DNA from: Hirudo medicinalis
Taxonomy: Eukaryota > Annelida > Clitellata > Hirudinida > Hirudinidae
NCBI GenBank assembly: GCA_011800805.1
Contig: MPNW01001158.1
Span: forward strand, 55,629-69,547
Reading direction: 5' to 3'
DNA: 13,919 nt
Below the pieces are notes generated by a model. The model did no database searches, was not told the DNA's origin, and saw nothing but the letters and a program-made list of their open reading frames with translations. Shown piece by piece: positions 1-10,000 of the stretch. The position numbers and the translations under genes are program-made. The stretch's first letter is position 1. The number at the start of each line of letters is the position of its first letter.

Positions 1-553
1 CGTTGATCTTAAGAAGTGCAATGTCTCCGTATAAAGCTGTGCGCTGGTAATCTGGATGAGTTATTATTTTCGTCAAGTGATAACGTTTTGCCATCGGGTC
101 GTCATTCTTCACTGTGCCAATTTTAACGTAGAATACCGACGGATCTACCATGTTCCTGTTCATTAAAATTGAAGTTATTATTTCTGTTGGTACTTATTAT
201 TATTATTACTATTAATATTATTGTTCGTTAATATCAAATTAATTAAAAGTTAAAATTTTAAATTTTGTTTTATTTTACAGTGCATACTGGGTTTTCAATA
301 GTTTGCCCTTTTGACGCTTTAGTCTCGATTTCATTGTCTTGAATCAAGACGAGACCTAAAAATTTGTTGACTAACTCTAAGCAATGAGCGCTTGTCAGAA
401 CCCAATTGTATTTGAGTAAAGTTCCTCCACAATGCTTTGAAGTTCTGTTATTAATCAATTGAACATGCCATGGCCAAGCACCAAGGACAGCCTTATCTCC
501 ATTGACGATGTAAAGACCAAGTTGATCTTCGGGTAATTCACGTGTGCCACATT
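1..553 (-). CDS. Gene A segment: S1 protease domain, N-terminal half (exons 17-18, partial)
   Basis: Exon 17 encodes [19 protein letters not shown], then [26 protein letters not shown]: the light-chain cysteine, the activation junction and catalytic His57 (His735 in the assembled protein). The P1 residue is Tyr, not Arg or Lys. The donor ga|gttagt joins to exon 18 at cag|gaac, restoring Glu and then [16 protein letters not shown]. Exon 18 continues with [20 protein letters not shown], containing Asp102 (Asp782), and runs to the left edge of the window. The region bearing Ser195 is not visible, so activity cannot be decided, but both residues that can be checked are intact, unlike in gene B. 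Confidence 0.88.
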
Positions 554-3500
554 CTGGAGTGTAAGAAGTCTTCGATGAATGTTTACCAAGTAATTGTTGC
601 CATTCGATTAAATTATTTTAAATCTTATGTAATTATCTCCAAAATAAATTATTATTATTTTTATTATAAAGTAATTGAGATTGAAGTAGCTAACCTGATT
701 TAGAAGCTCTCGAACAATCCAGCTGAATAAATTTTCCGGATTTGCACCTTTCGCTATAATATATTTATTAAATTATATTTAACATACTAACTTTGTTAAT
801 TTTAAAGTAGGCAACAGATAATAATGTAAAGGTCTTTAAATTAATTATTATTCAATTTTGACTTCTCATCAACCTTCTTTCAAATGCGTGCAAGAATGGC
901 TTGTTTGCTTTAATCGTTTGTGATTTCAGTATGAGAATGTTTGTTGCATTGTTTTTCATATACTTAGTTGAAAGATGGGCTCTGTTAATGGAAATATCTG
1001 TATTTATTTTTTATTTAAAAAACTTAACAAAAAACAAAAATTGAATTAGGAATAAATAAACTTCCTGTCCATGTTCTTGCAGGCTAACAAGCTAAACTTT
1101 GACCACCATTTTGATGAGCATACGAAGTAATTTGGTTCTGCTCTATAAATTGCATTTAGGAATGGTCTCACTTTGGCAGCTGCATTTGACTCTTCGATTG
1201 ACACTGATTGATTAATAGGTAGATATTTTTGTGGGTGATTTTAAAGAATTAATTAAATCTTACAACATCCGTCTTCATCTGAAGAATCAGGACAGTCGAA
1301 TTCGCCATCGCATTTTTTGTCGATGGTAATGCATATGTTGTCCTTTAGGCATCTGAATTCCATCCATGAACATGATACTTTAAGCAGCCAAGAACATTAT
1401 TAATTAAACTAAAATTTATTGTATTTAATAGCCTATTATTATACTTGCATTAAAATACATGTGAAGAATTTATATGTTACCGCACATAGTGTTATTTTCA
1501 TCATCTCCATCTGGACAATCTTTTATAGAATCACACAACCAGTCTTTGTGAATGCATTGTCCACTTTTACAACGGTAATGGGACTCTGGACAATCTGGAG
1601 ATATTGTTTTTGATCAATTAATGATGATCAAATAAAATCAACATTTTTTTATTGTGAATTCATGTTTTTGAAATAAACAATCTATTAAGTGTAAATTAAT
1701 AATGTTTAATAACCGCAATTTATTTCATCGCTTCCGTCGGGACAGTGTTTAATGTGGTCGCAAATTTTTTCCTTTGATATACAAAGTGATTTACAAGTAA
1801 ATGAACCTCTGGTGCAAACTAAGAAATAATTATCTTCAGTTGTTATTAGGGCAATTTAGGAGATAGTTCACATTTTAATGATAATCAAATGCTTGTGTAA
1901 AATTAGGCATTGGTTACTGTTGCATTTTAAGCTCAATTTTAGGCCATTGCGATAATCAATTTCATATTACAAATATCAAAATAAAAAATAAATAACTTTT
2001 GTCCATTTCTTGAGGATATATCAAAACTTCACAAAAATACATAGAATTTGGGTTTGGGCCTCCGTATTTTTCGAATATGACGAATAAGCCAGAAACATCT
2101 TTTTCGCATGTTAAATTGATGTTGCCCTCTCAACACATGCAAATTTACAATAAATGAATATGCATATAAAATTTTGATTATCGTCAAACCATATTGCAAA
2201 CTTTGCTTAACCAAATGTGAATGCAGCAAAATATTTTGCCTACCTCCCTTTTCAAAGGATGTGCACAGTTGTTGTTTGTGATTATCATCGTCAGTCGAAA
2301 CATAAACATTGAAATGGTTCATGTATCCGTCGTAGACTTAAAAGTAAAAAACATGGATCTAAATTTTCATAAGTTTAGATATTTTGCATTTACACATCAA
2401 ACCATGATTTTTTGGATTGAACAAAATGTTAATTTTTGAAATTGTATAAATATTGTCAAGTGCAATACGCCACCAGGCCATTTGATGTGAGGATGCATAA
2501 ACTCGTGCACATGTTTCCAATTTTCCATCTACGGCCAAATTAGATGAGCTGGAGAATATTACACCACTTTGAGATGTAGGCCTTTTGTACGATAAAGTAA
2601 CTGCAAACAGTAATTTGGTAGTGTAATTAATTAATATGATTTATTTAACGCTGGTTTACAACTGAGAAAAAACGTAGTAAAAGTTAGAATTGATTAAAAC
2701 TAACTCAAATGTCCATCAACAATAACTTATGTTGTTACCTGTATCTAGGTTGACTTCTCCATAAATTTGGACTTCACAAAGACCAAGTGATACGTTTATA
2801 ACACTTCGACTCCTCGCTATGGTCACAAATTTACCGTAGACATCCTTGTGACAAGTTAACTTTAACCACGACTCTAAATGAAAAAAATGTAAAAAAAATG
2901 AAGTTATTTTTTGATTTCTGATCTTTTGTGACGTAAAACATCGATAAATGCTTATCAATATTTAAAAGAAATTCCACTGAAATTCGAAAGAAATGTATTT
3001 TGAAGTGGATGTCATGAGAAATTACGAGAAACGTAGGCTCTATTTATCGATATTTTAAGATGACACAAAATTACAAGACCCGAAGACAAATGCCATTCTT
3101 TTAAAGAGTGCGGTCAAATAGACCCTCTTAATATTCGATTTCCAAAATTATCTGGTAGACAAATAGGATAGCCTTTATCACTTTATCAAGTGTCGCAACT
3201 GCGGCAACAGTAATGTGTAGTGTTGTCCAACTCACCTTTATAAAAATGTGTTGCTTCGTCAAATGAACTGCATATTAGCTGCTCAAAGTTTTCAGCATTG
3301 TTTGAAAGGAAAATAATGAAGCCGTGCAAAAAATCGAAGTCTATGATTATGTTTTCATTGAATTTTTAATAAATGAATTTTCAAAATATTTAAGGCAGAT
3401 TCAATTAATTTAAAATCAATTATTTAATTAATAATTTCAATTAGCTGTTAAAATAGTTTATTATTACTTGTACCTAGACATGTAAATGAAGCTAATATTT

Positions 3501-5260
3501 ATAAATGTTATATTTAAAATTTCAAATGTGCAAATTAAGGTAATTAATGAATTGTAATTATTATTTATAAAGCTTTATTTGGTTTATGAAAAATATCAAA
3601 TGCAAGCCTACATGCTGTCCAAGGAAAGTAGGTAACGATGACTTCATGAATGTAATAAGTCTCATTAAGATCGACTTGCCACCATGCAAGTGTGGGATAT
3701 TCAGCGGTACTCTGAGCAACTGAACATGTTTTACCATTTCCGTCAACTGCCAAGTCAGAGNAACGATGACTTCATGAATGTAATAAGTCTCATTAAGATC
3801 GACTTGCCACCATGCAAGTGTGGGATATTCAGCGGTACTCTGAGCAACTGAACATGTTTTACCATTTCCGTCAACTGCCAAGTCAGAGGTTTTAGTGGAA
3901 TGCTTGCCGCTTTGCCAAGTCAGTTTCTTAGATGCTAAATTAACTAAAAATGCAGCGGAATTAAGAATGATTTGAAATAAGCTGAAAATTGCTTTATGAT
4001 AGGTTTAAATCAGTTAACAATTTGAGGTATTTGACTGAGCGCTGCAATTTGTCAAAAAATTATGGAGAGAATATTTTCTTGAAATGATTTAATCACAAAA
4101 AGTTGAATTTGAAATTTTGAAATTGGCATCTGTGAAGGAAGCATATTATTTTGGGAAATGAAATTATTTATTGAAATACTGCCATTTTATGATTTAATTA
4201 AATTTTAATGGCAATATCTAGCATTGGATTTTAATTTCCATTGTAAATGTCAAATTATAAATTAATAATATTTATTAATTAAACTGAAATCATTCACTTC
4301 CACGTCGGTAAACCTCTCCATAAATATTAACTTCGCAAAGTGCAAGTATGTCGATTCTCGTTCCGCCATTTTTTGCAATGTGTATGGTGTTGCCGTAAAG
4401 ATTTTCTTTGCAAATTAAATTCAAACCTTGAAATAATTTGGAATTAAATGTTTGGTTTAAATTAAATTCCATCTATAAACCTAGTGTGCAACAATGTTTT
4501 TAATTTAGCAAATGTGCTTGACAATTGTTTAGTAAAATTGATAAGTTAAATTGCTAACAAATGCATCATTACCGTTAGGTACATGTTCAACGTATGCGCA
4601 TGTCAAATATTCTTCTGCATCAACAGAAACGTAAATGATAATGTTGTCTAGGTATTCCTTGTCTGTCAGTGCAAATATTGCTTGAGATGACAAACTCATT
4701 TACCACAAGGAATTCATTAATTCACACATTCATTAAAGCTTAAATGTATTTAAATAATTTATTCAGTTATTACTAAAATAAATATGTAAATGTTTTAAAC
4801 ACATCACGATGTAAATGAAATGTTATTTTAAATTATATCACCAGGATAATTCTGAAAATTATTAATTCCATATTGAGTTAAATTAATTAAATTTAACAAC
4901 TAACACGGCGATTTGGCATCGTGGGTTAGGACGATATTTTTAACATAATAAATCCTGTCCAATTTCACACTCCACCAGGCCAATTGTGGATTGTCAGGAA
5001 TGTGGTCAATGTTCCCAGTAACTGACCAAGTCTCAACGTTTCCATCCACTGCCAGATCACTCTTTTGACTTTGATATGTGCTGATTTGATCTGTTGGTCT
5101 CTTGAAAGCCAAGTTGACTAAAATTTAAAAGTAATCGTTATATCAATTGTATGTGTCTTAAGAAATGCATCTTACTTGTGGAATAACTGCAGTTACAGAG
5201 ACTGGAATGTATTATAATTAGTGCACATGTTACCGCGACTCTGTCAATTATATTCTGCAT
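1..5260 (-). CDS. Gene A: secreted FTP-lectin x3 / LDLa x3 / SRCR / trypsin-like mosaic protein (3' end outside window)
   Basis: I assembled 18 exons by GT-AG splice sites, frame and comparison with gene B: 5176-5260, 4905-5117, 4573-4662, 4298-4426, 3612-3943 (contains an artefactual duplication), 3236-3340, 2739-2873, 2394-2600, 2244-2336, 1997-2128, 1714-1818, 1481-1594, 1264-1377, 1062-1203, 874-981, 695-753, 376-553 and 155 to the left edge. The frame stays open for about 789 codons. The ATG at 5260 starts [10 protein letters not shown] followed by a hydrophobic run ending SSLCNC, a secretory signal. No transmembrane segment is seen later, so the product should be extracellular. Domain order is FTP1 (about residues 29-172), FTP2 (173-320), FTP3 (321-464), LDLa1-3 (465-575), SRCR (576-678) and S1 (679 on). 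Catalytic His735 (TSAHC) and Asp782 (GDIALL) are present; the Ser region lies outside. It is most likely a secreted zymogen. The exon edges are inferred, not tested by transcripts. Confidence 0.85.
185..235. repeat. Imperfect TTA/TAT microsatellite in a gene A protease-domain intron
   Basis: A short run of TTA-type units lies in the intron between the exons bearing His57 and Asp102. It is similar in unit to the longer tract in gene B intron 2. Confidence 0.7.
695..1203 (-). CDS. Gene A segment: divergent SRCR domain (exons 14-16)
   Basis: Exon 14 encodes [20 protein letters not shown] ending in ACKNMDRK, recalling the CSxxW...A..C..LG core of scavenger-receptor Cys-rich domains. Exon 15 follows a short 80-nt intron and ends PFLHAFER. 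The 59-bp exon 16 encodes [19 protein letters not shown]. The last piece matches the CxxxxxVxLxC stretch that ends the SRCR domain just before the protease linker (then ECGTR) in TMPRSS/corin/enteropeptidase-type proteins. Exons 14 (142 bp) and 16 (59 bp) have the same lengths as their gene B partners; exon 15 is 108 bp against 111. The domain is short and poor in cysteine, so the SRCR label rests mainly on position and the terminal motif. Confidence 0.62.
1264..1818 (-). CDS. Gene A segment: three LDL-receptor class A repeats (exons 11-13)
   Basis: Each exon (1714-1818, 1481-1594, 1264-1377) encodes exactly one repeat with six cysteines and the acidic calcium-cage signature: [17 protein letters not shown] in repeat 1, [19 protein letters not shown] in repeat 2, and [17 protein letters not shown] in repeat 3. 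In the family, the DxxDCxDxSDE-type acidic residues bind calcium and the repeats mediate protein-ligand contact or act as spacers. All three exons are bounded by phase-1 introns on both sides, so they are symmetric modules that can be duplicated or shuffled without breaking the frame. They sit between the lectin block and the SRCR-protease block, as LDLa repeats do in corin- and enteropeptidase-like proteases. Confidence 0.9.
1997..2600 (-). CDS. Gene A segment: FTP-like domain 3 (exons 8-10)
   Basis: Exon 8 encodes [39 protein letters not shown] and [17 protein letters not shown]. Exon 9 gives [20 protein letters not shown]. Exon 10 gives [19 protein letters not shown] and YFCEVLIYP, where FCEVxIY stands in for the usual LCEVxVYG closing motif. 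Exon 8 is strikingly closer to its gene B partner (8990-9187) than any other exon pair; see findings. Exon 8 has a slightly longer tail than gene B before its t|gtaaat donor (FNPKNHGLM against FNPKLF). The exon 10 acceptor (ttgag|agggc) has a weak pyrimidine tract and was placed by matching the gene B exon. Confidence 0.8.
2739..3943 (-). CDS. Gene A segment: FTP-like domain 2 (exons 5-7), interrupted by an assembly duplication
   Basis: Exon 5 reads [15 protein letters not shown], then [13 protein letters not shown] and [19 protein letters not shown], a clear FTP/F5-8C start. Exon 6 (3236-3340, donor gtgagt) carries [18 protein letters not shown]. Exon 7 carries [16 protein letters not shown] and [12 protein letters not shown]. 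In the raw sequence exon 5 is 332 bp. Removing the N at 3761 and one copy of the 127-bp repeat leaves 204 bp, exactly the length of the equivalent exon in gene B (9914-10117). Translated as given, the frame would pass through the N and repeat the domain core, so a naive gene model would contain a false insertion. All exon edges are phase 1. Confidence 0.82.
2874..3235 (-). other. Gene A intron 6 (362 bp), no gene seen
   Basis: The matching intron in gene B (9461-9537) is only 77 bp, so gene A's intron is about 285 bp longer. No terminal repeats, coding segment or RNA gene could be recognised in the extra sequence. Confidence 0.6.
3634..3888. repeat. 127-bp duplicated segment around a single N (assembly artefact)
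   Basis: Bases 3634-3760 and 3762-3888 read identically and flank one N at 3761. Both lie inside one FTP exon of gene A. The corrected exon length (204 bp) equals that of the orthologous-position exon in gene B. Unmerged overlapping contig ends joined by a single N are a known scaffolding product. Confidence 0.92.
3944..4297 (-). other. Gene A intron 4 (354 bp), no gene seen
   Basis: AT-rich intron between FTP domains 1 and 2, with a low-complexity GAAATTTT-like patch near 4104-4126. Nothing else was recognised. Confidence 0.6.
4298..5260 (-). CDS. Gene A segment: signal peptide and FTP-like domain 1 (exons 1-4)
   Basis: Exon 1 encodes the signal peptide and ends in phase 1 (donor gtaaga). 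Exon 2 opens with [11 protein letters not shown], then [13 protein letters not shown] and [20 protein letters not shown], the hallmark start of an FTP (fucolectin-tachylectin-pentraxin-like) or F5/8C domain. Exon 3 supplies the middle strands ([16 protein letters not shown]). Exon 4 closes with [15 protein letters not shown] and [13 protein letters not shown], matching the family's terminal LCEVxxYG motif. The exon 2 donor is t|gttagt, reading into SPY. The exon 4 donor could also be three or more bases away (cgac|gtggaa against ggaa|gtgaat); I chose the second because it gives a better consensus. A slightly longer in-frame start upstream (MFSILCFEKG) exists but lacks a good signal peptide. 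Confidence 0.82.
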
Positions 5261-5999
5261 AATGTTTAAGTATTTTGGCAAATATGTAAAGGTTCCCTTT
5301 TCGAAGCAAAGTATTGAAAACATGATGTCAGTCCTAACACGAGAGTAGATTCTACTTATCTGATAGACCATTATAACAATTATATCATTGAAATATTATT
5401 TTTTCTCTTTAATCCTTTGTATTAATCGTTCATCATTATTATTGACCAAAATGCCAAGCATGTCTATAAGTTAGTATTTTTAATTTTTTTGGTGCTGGAT
5501 AAATGTTTGCTTATTTTTATGTTTAGAAATACATTTATTGCATAACTTCGATAAGTCACCAAATGATTTGTAGTCTTATCTGTGATTTGAACTGTTTTAT
5601 TTCCATTAGTCAAGCTATTTTATCATGATTTATTGCAAACGTTAGTGGCACAATCCTGTTGAGCCACTTAAATTTAAACAAACAATTTATAACTCCATGC
5701 TGCAGCAATTATTTTTAGTATGGTTTTATGTTATCCCACTAAAAGTAATTTCAAATTAATTAATCATGTGCATTAGTTCACATTTCTACAAGCACACCAA
5801 TGAATGGTATCTGAGTAAGTATGGATAATAGAAGCTTTCATAATTTGAACATTTCAAAAAGAATGCAATAACTTTAGAGATGCCATAATATTTTACCATC
5901 AAGCCTTTCACCTAAAATTATCTGTTACTTAATGGTTATATTTTAAGCAGGTTCGTTTTCAAGCGCAAACTGAGGCATTCGAAATTTCACTGCTATATT
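5261..5999. promoter_or_regulatory. Intergenic region between genes B and A
   Basis: About 740 bp separate the gene B poly(A) signal from the gene A start codon and should hold gene A's 5' UTR and promoter. The sequence is AT-rich with short TAT/TTA runs. No convincing TATA box, repeat or coding segment was seen. Confidence 0.4.
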
Positions 6000-6005
6000 T
6001 TTATT
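6000..6005 (-). terminator. Gene B polyadenylation signal AATAAA
   Basis: TTTATT on the plus strand, AATAAA on the gene strand, lies about 40 nt downstream of the TAA stop of gene B. Position and sequence are typical of an animal cleavage/polyadenylation signal. AT-rich DNA gives such hexamers by chance, so position is the main support. Confidence 0.55.
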
Positions 6006-6044
6006 CAATTTGGTTAAAATTTCTAACTGAGCAAATGTTTTCAA

Positions 6045-7079
6045 TTAAATAAATACATGAGAAGTAATGAATTCTAGATGTTTTGAGACTCTGGTAAAAA
6101 TGCTATTAGTGCAATCATTAAGACCGAGGTTTTCATGATTCAAATGAGAGTTAACAATTCCAATTTGTGTCCAAGTCCCATGCTCATTCTTGCAAACGAG
6201 AGGGCCCCCTTTATCTCCCTAAAATAATAATAAAATAAATAATGTGAATGAAATAATTCCTAAAGCAATAAACATTTATATTGTTTAATTTTTAAACCCT
6301 GCAGATATTTATTCCAAATGTTGTCGGAGTCGATCCAGCGCAAAGGATTTCAGAAATTTGTAAACGGTTTTTGAAATTACGTATACCAATAACTTCCAAA
6401 TTTTTTATACATTCATCAGTCGACATTAAATTCATTCGTCCTTGTTGCAGACTATTGCGAATTTGAAGAGGGTTATTCAAATCTGAAAAAAATAATTATG
6501 TTAATTAAAATTTCATAATTAATATAAACAAAAATTGGAACCTCCATCAGTCCGTCCAAAACCAGAAATTACACAATATCTATAAGACATTAGCCTCACA
6601 TTATCTAAATCCGATTCTGGCAGACAAATTGGCCTTACGACATCGTTGTACAAAATTGGATCTCCGAGCTTAATTAATCCAATATTGTTTCTAAATGAAT
6701 TTCTGTTGTAATTTGGATGAATTACCAAATAATTTACAGAATGGCTCTCGGCATTTTGATCGTTCCGTAAGACAGTGCCAACTTTAATAACTATCGATGA
6801 TGTGTTCGTTATATTTCTGCCAAAGAGAGTGATGAAATAGTGAAATTTATATCAAACTGCGCATTTTAAATATAATTTTTAAAACAAGTTAAATTGAGTA
6901 ATACTTTAAGCAGTGAGCAGCAGTGAGTATCCAATTATTAGATATGATACTTCCACCACATGTGATCATTCCATTTACAATTAATTGCACGTGCCACGGC
7001 CAAGCACCTAACTTTCCTTCATCTCCATTAATTACATAAGGACTAATTTGGTCTTCAGGTAGCCCACGTGTGCCACAGA
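6045..7079 (-). CDS. Gene B segment: S1 serine protease homologue domain with Asn102 and Lys195 (exons 17-20)
   Basis: Exon 17 encodes [46 protein letters not shown]: His57 is intact. Exon 18 encodes HPNYNRNSFRNNIGLIKL, where Asn773 stands at the Asp102 position (codon aat), then VVRPICLPE with Cys122 and YCVISGFGRT. Exon 19 encodes QQGRMNLMSTDEC and LCAGSTPTTFGINICR, placing Asn at position 189 of the specificity pocket. Exon 20 encodes GDKGGPLVCKNEHGTWTQIG, with Lys885 (codon aaa) in place of catalytic Ser, and the expected SWG after GIV is NSH. The terminal segment (IFTRVSKHLEFI) is normal for S1. Fold cysteines are kept, so a folded but inactive domain is likely, as in arthropod SPHs or haptoglobin. 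Confidence 0.9.
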
Positions 7080-10000
7080 CTAAATTGAATTTAGGTTGTG
7101 TAAATAAATAATATTCAATATGTAATCTAGTTCACAATTTGTGAATTAATTATGATACATAGTTGATGCAAGTAGATGGTGCATTTACCATTGTCTGCAG
7201 TCATGGAACAAGCAAGTCTTACAAATTTCATTGTGGAACAACTTTCCCTGAAAAATTTCCCAAATTAAATTTGCATTGCAATTACCTAGAATTTTATAAT
7301 AGCTCTAATTATTACAATTTGTTTATATAAATATTTTGTCAACGTATAAAAAAAAGACAAAAATACATCGATAACCTTTTCTCGAACATTGCCATAAACG
7401 GTAAATGAGAAATAAATGTTGCATTTCTCTTCAAATGGAGTATTTTCTTCGTGTCAAATGGTGAGAACAAAGTGTCAATATAAATCCTAGAAATGAAAAT
7501 TTGCATTGCAATGAATGATTGTTTGAATAATTGAAAATGTGCCAACTTGCTGCCCAAATAATCGCAAGTATGAAAACTAAGGGCATTGGTCCAGTTTGTT
7601 GAGCAAAAGTAAAAATTTGCTTCTCCTTGGAATGTTGCGTTGAGGATTTTTAAGTTATCATTCAAATCGTTGAATTGCATTCCTTGGACTGTGGAACAAA
7701 ATAAGCAGATATGCTTATTCCTGGGATTCCAAGTTTTATCATATTATGTATACTTGTTTCGCAATGAAAATAAAAATTAATTTACTTATTAGAAGCTATA
7801 AATAAATATTACAACAATATACTTAAATGGCAAATAGGTATTTTTCATACTGCAATAATGTTCATCAGAGGAATCGGGACAGTTATGATAGCCATCACAT
7901 CTCTTGGTTATGTCTATGCACACATTATTTTTGTAACATTTGAATTCATGAGTCGCACAGGTAACTTTAGAATAAAATTGTGATCAATATTGCTTTAATG
8001 TAATAGTTTTATTTCATTCAATTGATAACTTTATATACGACAAGTTGGCAATGATTCGTCATCTCCTTTTGGACAATCTTTAGTCCCATCACAAAGCCAG
8101 TCCTTATGAATGCACAATCCCTCTTTGCATTTGTGTTGATAAGGAAGGCAAGCTTTTGTGGATAAATTGAAATTGGACATTACTGAAGTTTTGTTTTATC
8201 ATTGACTTAAATATTACATGTTTTAACTTTAAATGTCTAAATAGTAAATATGCATATATGATTTTTTTAGCTACTTTAATGCATGGAATATTTTGTAATG
8301 TTGATTGTTTAGTATCTAATTATTAAAATACAACGAATGTCGACCGCATTTAGATTCATCACTGCCATCTGGACAATGTTTGATTCGATCACAAATATTT
8401 TTCTTTGGAATGCAAGTATCCTCTGAAACACACTTCATAGCACCATCGGCACAATCTAAGCAAATAAACACACATTCAATTAGCAATCGAAGTAACTCGT
8501 CAACAGATTATTTTAAAATATTTATTAATAAATTATTGAGTGATTACAAATAATTTAAATAACTCATCATTCTGAGGCAATACAAATTACTTAACCTTTA
8601 TGAAATTCTTTAGGATAAACGAATACCTCGCAAAAGAGAAATGATTTTGGATTAGAGCCACCATATTTCTCTATAGTAATAAACTGGCCAGCGACGTAAT
8701 TGGTACAAGTTAAATTAATGAAATCCTCTAAACGAAATAATTTTATTACGAGTTTATAAAGACATTTGCATGTAACTCCGTGACAACGTGATTATGTTTA
8801 CAAGAAAATACCTTTGTTGCCAAGTACCTTTTCAAAATTGATGCATAATTGTTGTTGATGATTTTCATAGTCATTGGAAACAAAAACATTGAAGTTGTTC
8901 ATAAAATAAGGAGCTGTTTGTGTGAAATGTTTGAATAAGATTATATTTATTTTATTTACAATTTTAATAGTTTATACTTTAAATCTTACAGAATAGCTTT
9001 GGATTGAAATGAATGATGATCTTTGAAATCGTGTAAATATTATCAAGTGCAACACGCCACCAGGCCATTTGATGTGAGGATGCATAAACTCGTGCACATG
9101 TTTCCAATTTTCCATCGACGGCCAAATAAGATGAGCTGGAGAAGATTACACCACTTTGAGATGTAGGCCTTTTGTATGACAAGGTGACTAAAAATAGGAA
9201 TTGTGTCAACAGTTAATTAACCTAAATTCATAACATCGATTTAAAATTGCGCACTAAGGTCAACAACGTGTTAAACATTATTATCTTATCAAATATGCAT
9301 CTGATAATTCATGTTTAACTTATTTAATCACTTGTATCTGGGTTGACATGTCCGTAGATGTAAACCTCACAGAGACCAAGCATTGCATTTTTAATGGTCC
9401 TTACTATGGTCACAAATTTACCGTAAATACCTTTCCGACAGGTTAGTTTCAGTGTCAACTCTAAATGGTAATTCGTCCAATGGAGCAAATATGTCAACAA
9501 ATTCGAAACATTGTAGAATAACCCTTGATTTTTTAACCTCTGTACAAGTGCCTTGGACGATCAAATGTTGTGCAAATTTTCTGCTCAAAATTCTGAGCGC
9601 TATTAGAAACGTAAATAATTACACCGTGCAAAAATTCTATGTCTGCAATTATTAAAATAAGATTCTTTTCAATTTAAATACCGAAATAATGAGTAATTGC
9701 TAAAATATTAAGATCGTTTAAATGGCCAAAACATAGAAATAAATATTTTACAAACTAATAGAGTGTTTGTTTTTTTTTGTAATATGAAATAACAAACGAT
9801 ATTACAAATAAAATTTACTCAGAACAAAATAAAAACTAACGATAATCCGATATAAATGTTATTACGAATGACAGAGTGTTTAATGTCAACTAAAATAAAA
9901 ATGACAAACATACATGCCCTCCTGGGATAGTAACTAATTGTGATTTTATCGATGTCATAAGTCCCGTTCAAATCCACCTGCCACCAGGCCAGAGTAGCAA

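Noticed and set aside
1419..1613. Plus-strand open frame of 64 codons
   Set aside because: It is antisense to LDLa exon 12 of gene A and its intron; no motif, and the minus strand explains the sequence.
2221..2439. Plus-strand open frame of 72 codons
   Set aside because: Antisense to FTP3 exons of gene A; no recognisable domain.
3202..3230. Short similarity (ggcaac.. taatgtgt.gtgtt) between gene A intron 6 and the SINE head at 12644-12669
   Set aside because: Only about 25 bases with gaps, no B box and no tail; too short to call a SINE fragment.
3561..3881. Internal duplication of an FTP domain core within one exon
   Set aside because: The two copies are identical and abut an N; the corrected exon length equals that of gene B, so it is an assembly artefact.
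7376..7688. C-type lectin domain in the region before the gene B protease
   Set aside because: The W.A...C..LGS pattern is suggestive, but the terminal CxxxxxVxLxC-CGTR segment and the LDLa-x-S1 order fit a divergent SRCR domain better, and no WND or EPN calcium motif is seen.
9452..9655. Plus-strand open frame of 67 codons
   Set aside because: Antisense to FTP2 exons 6-7 of gene B.
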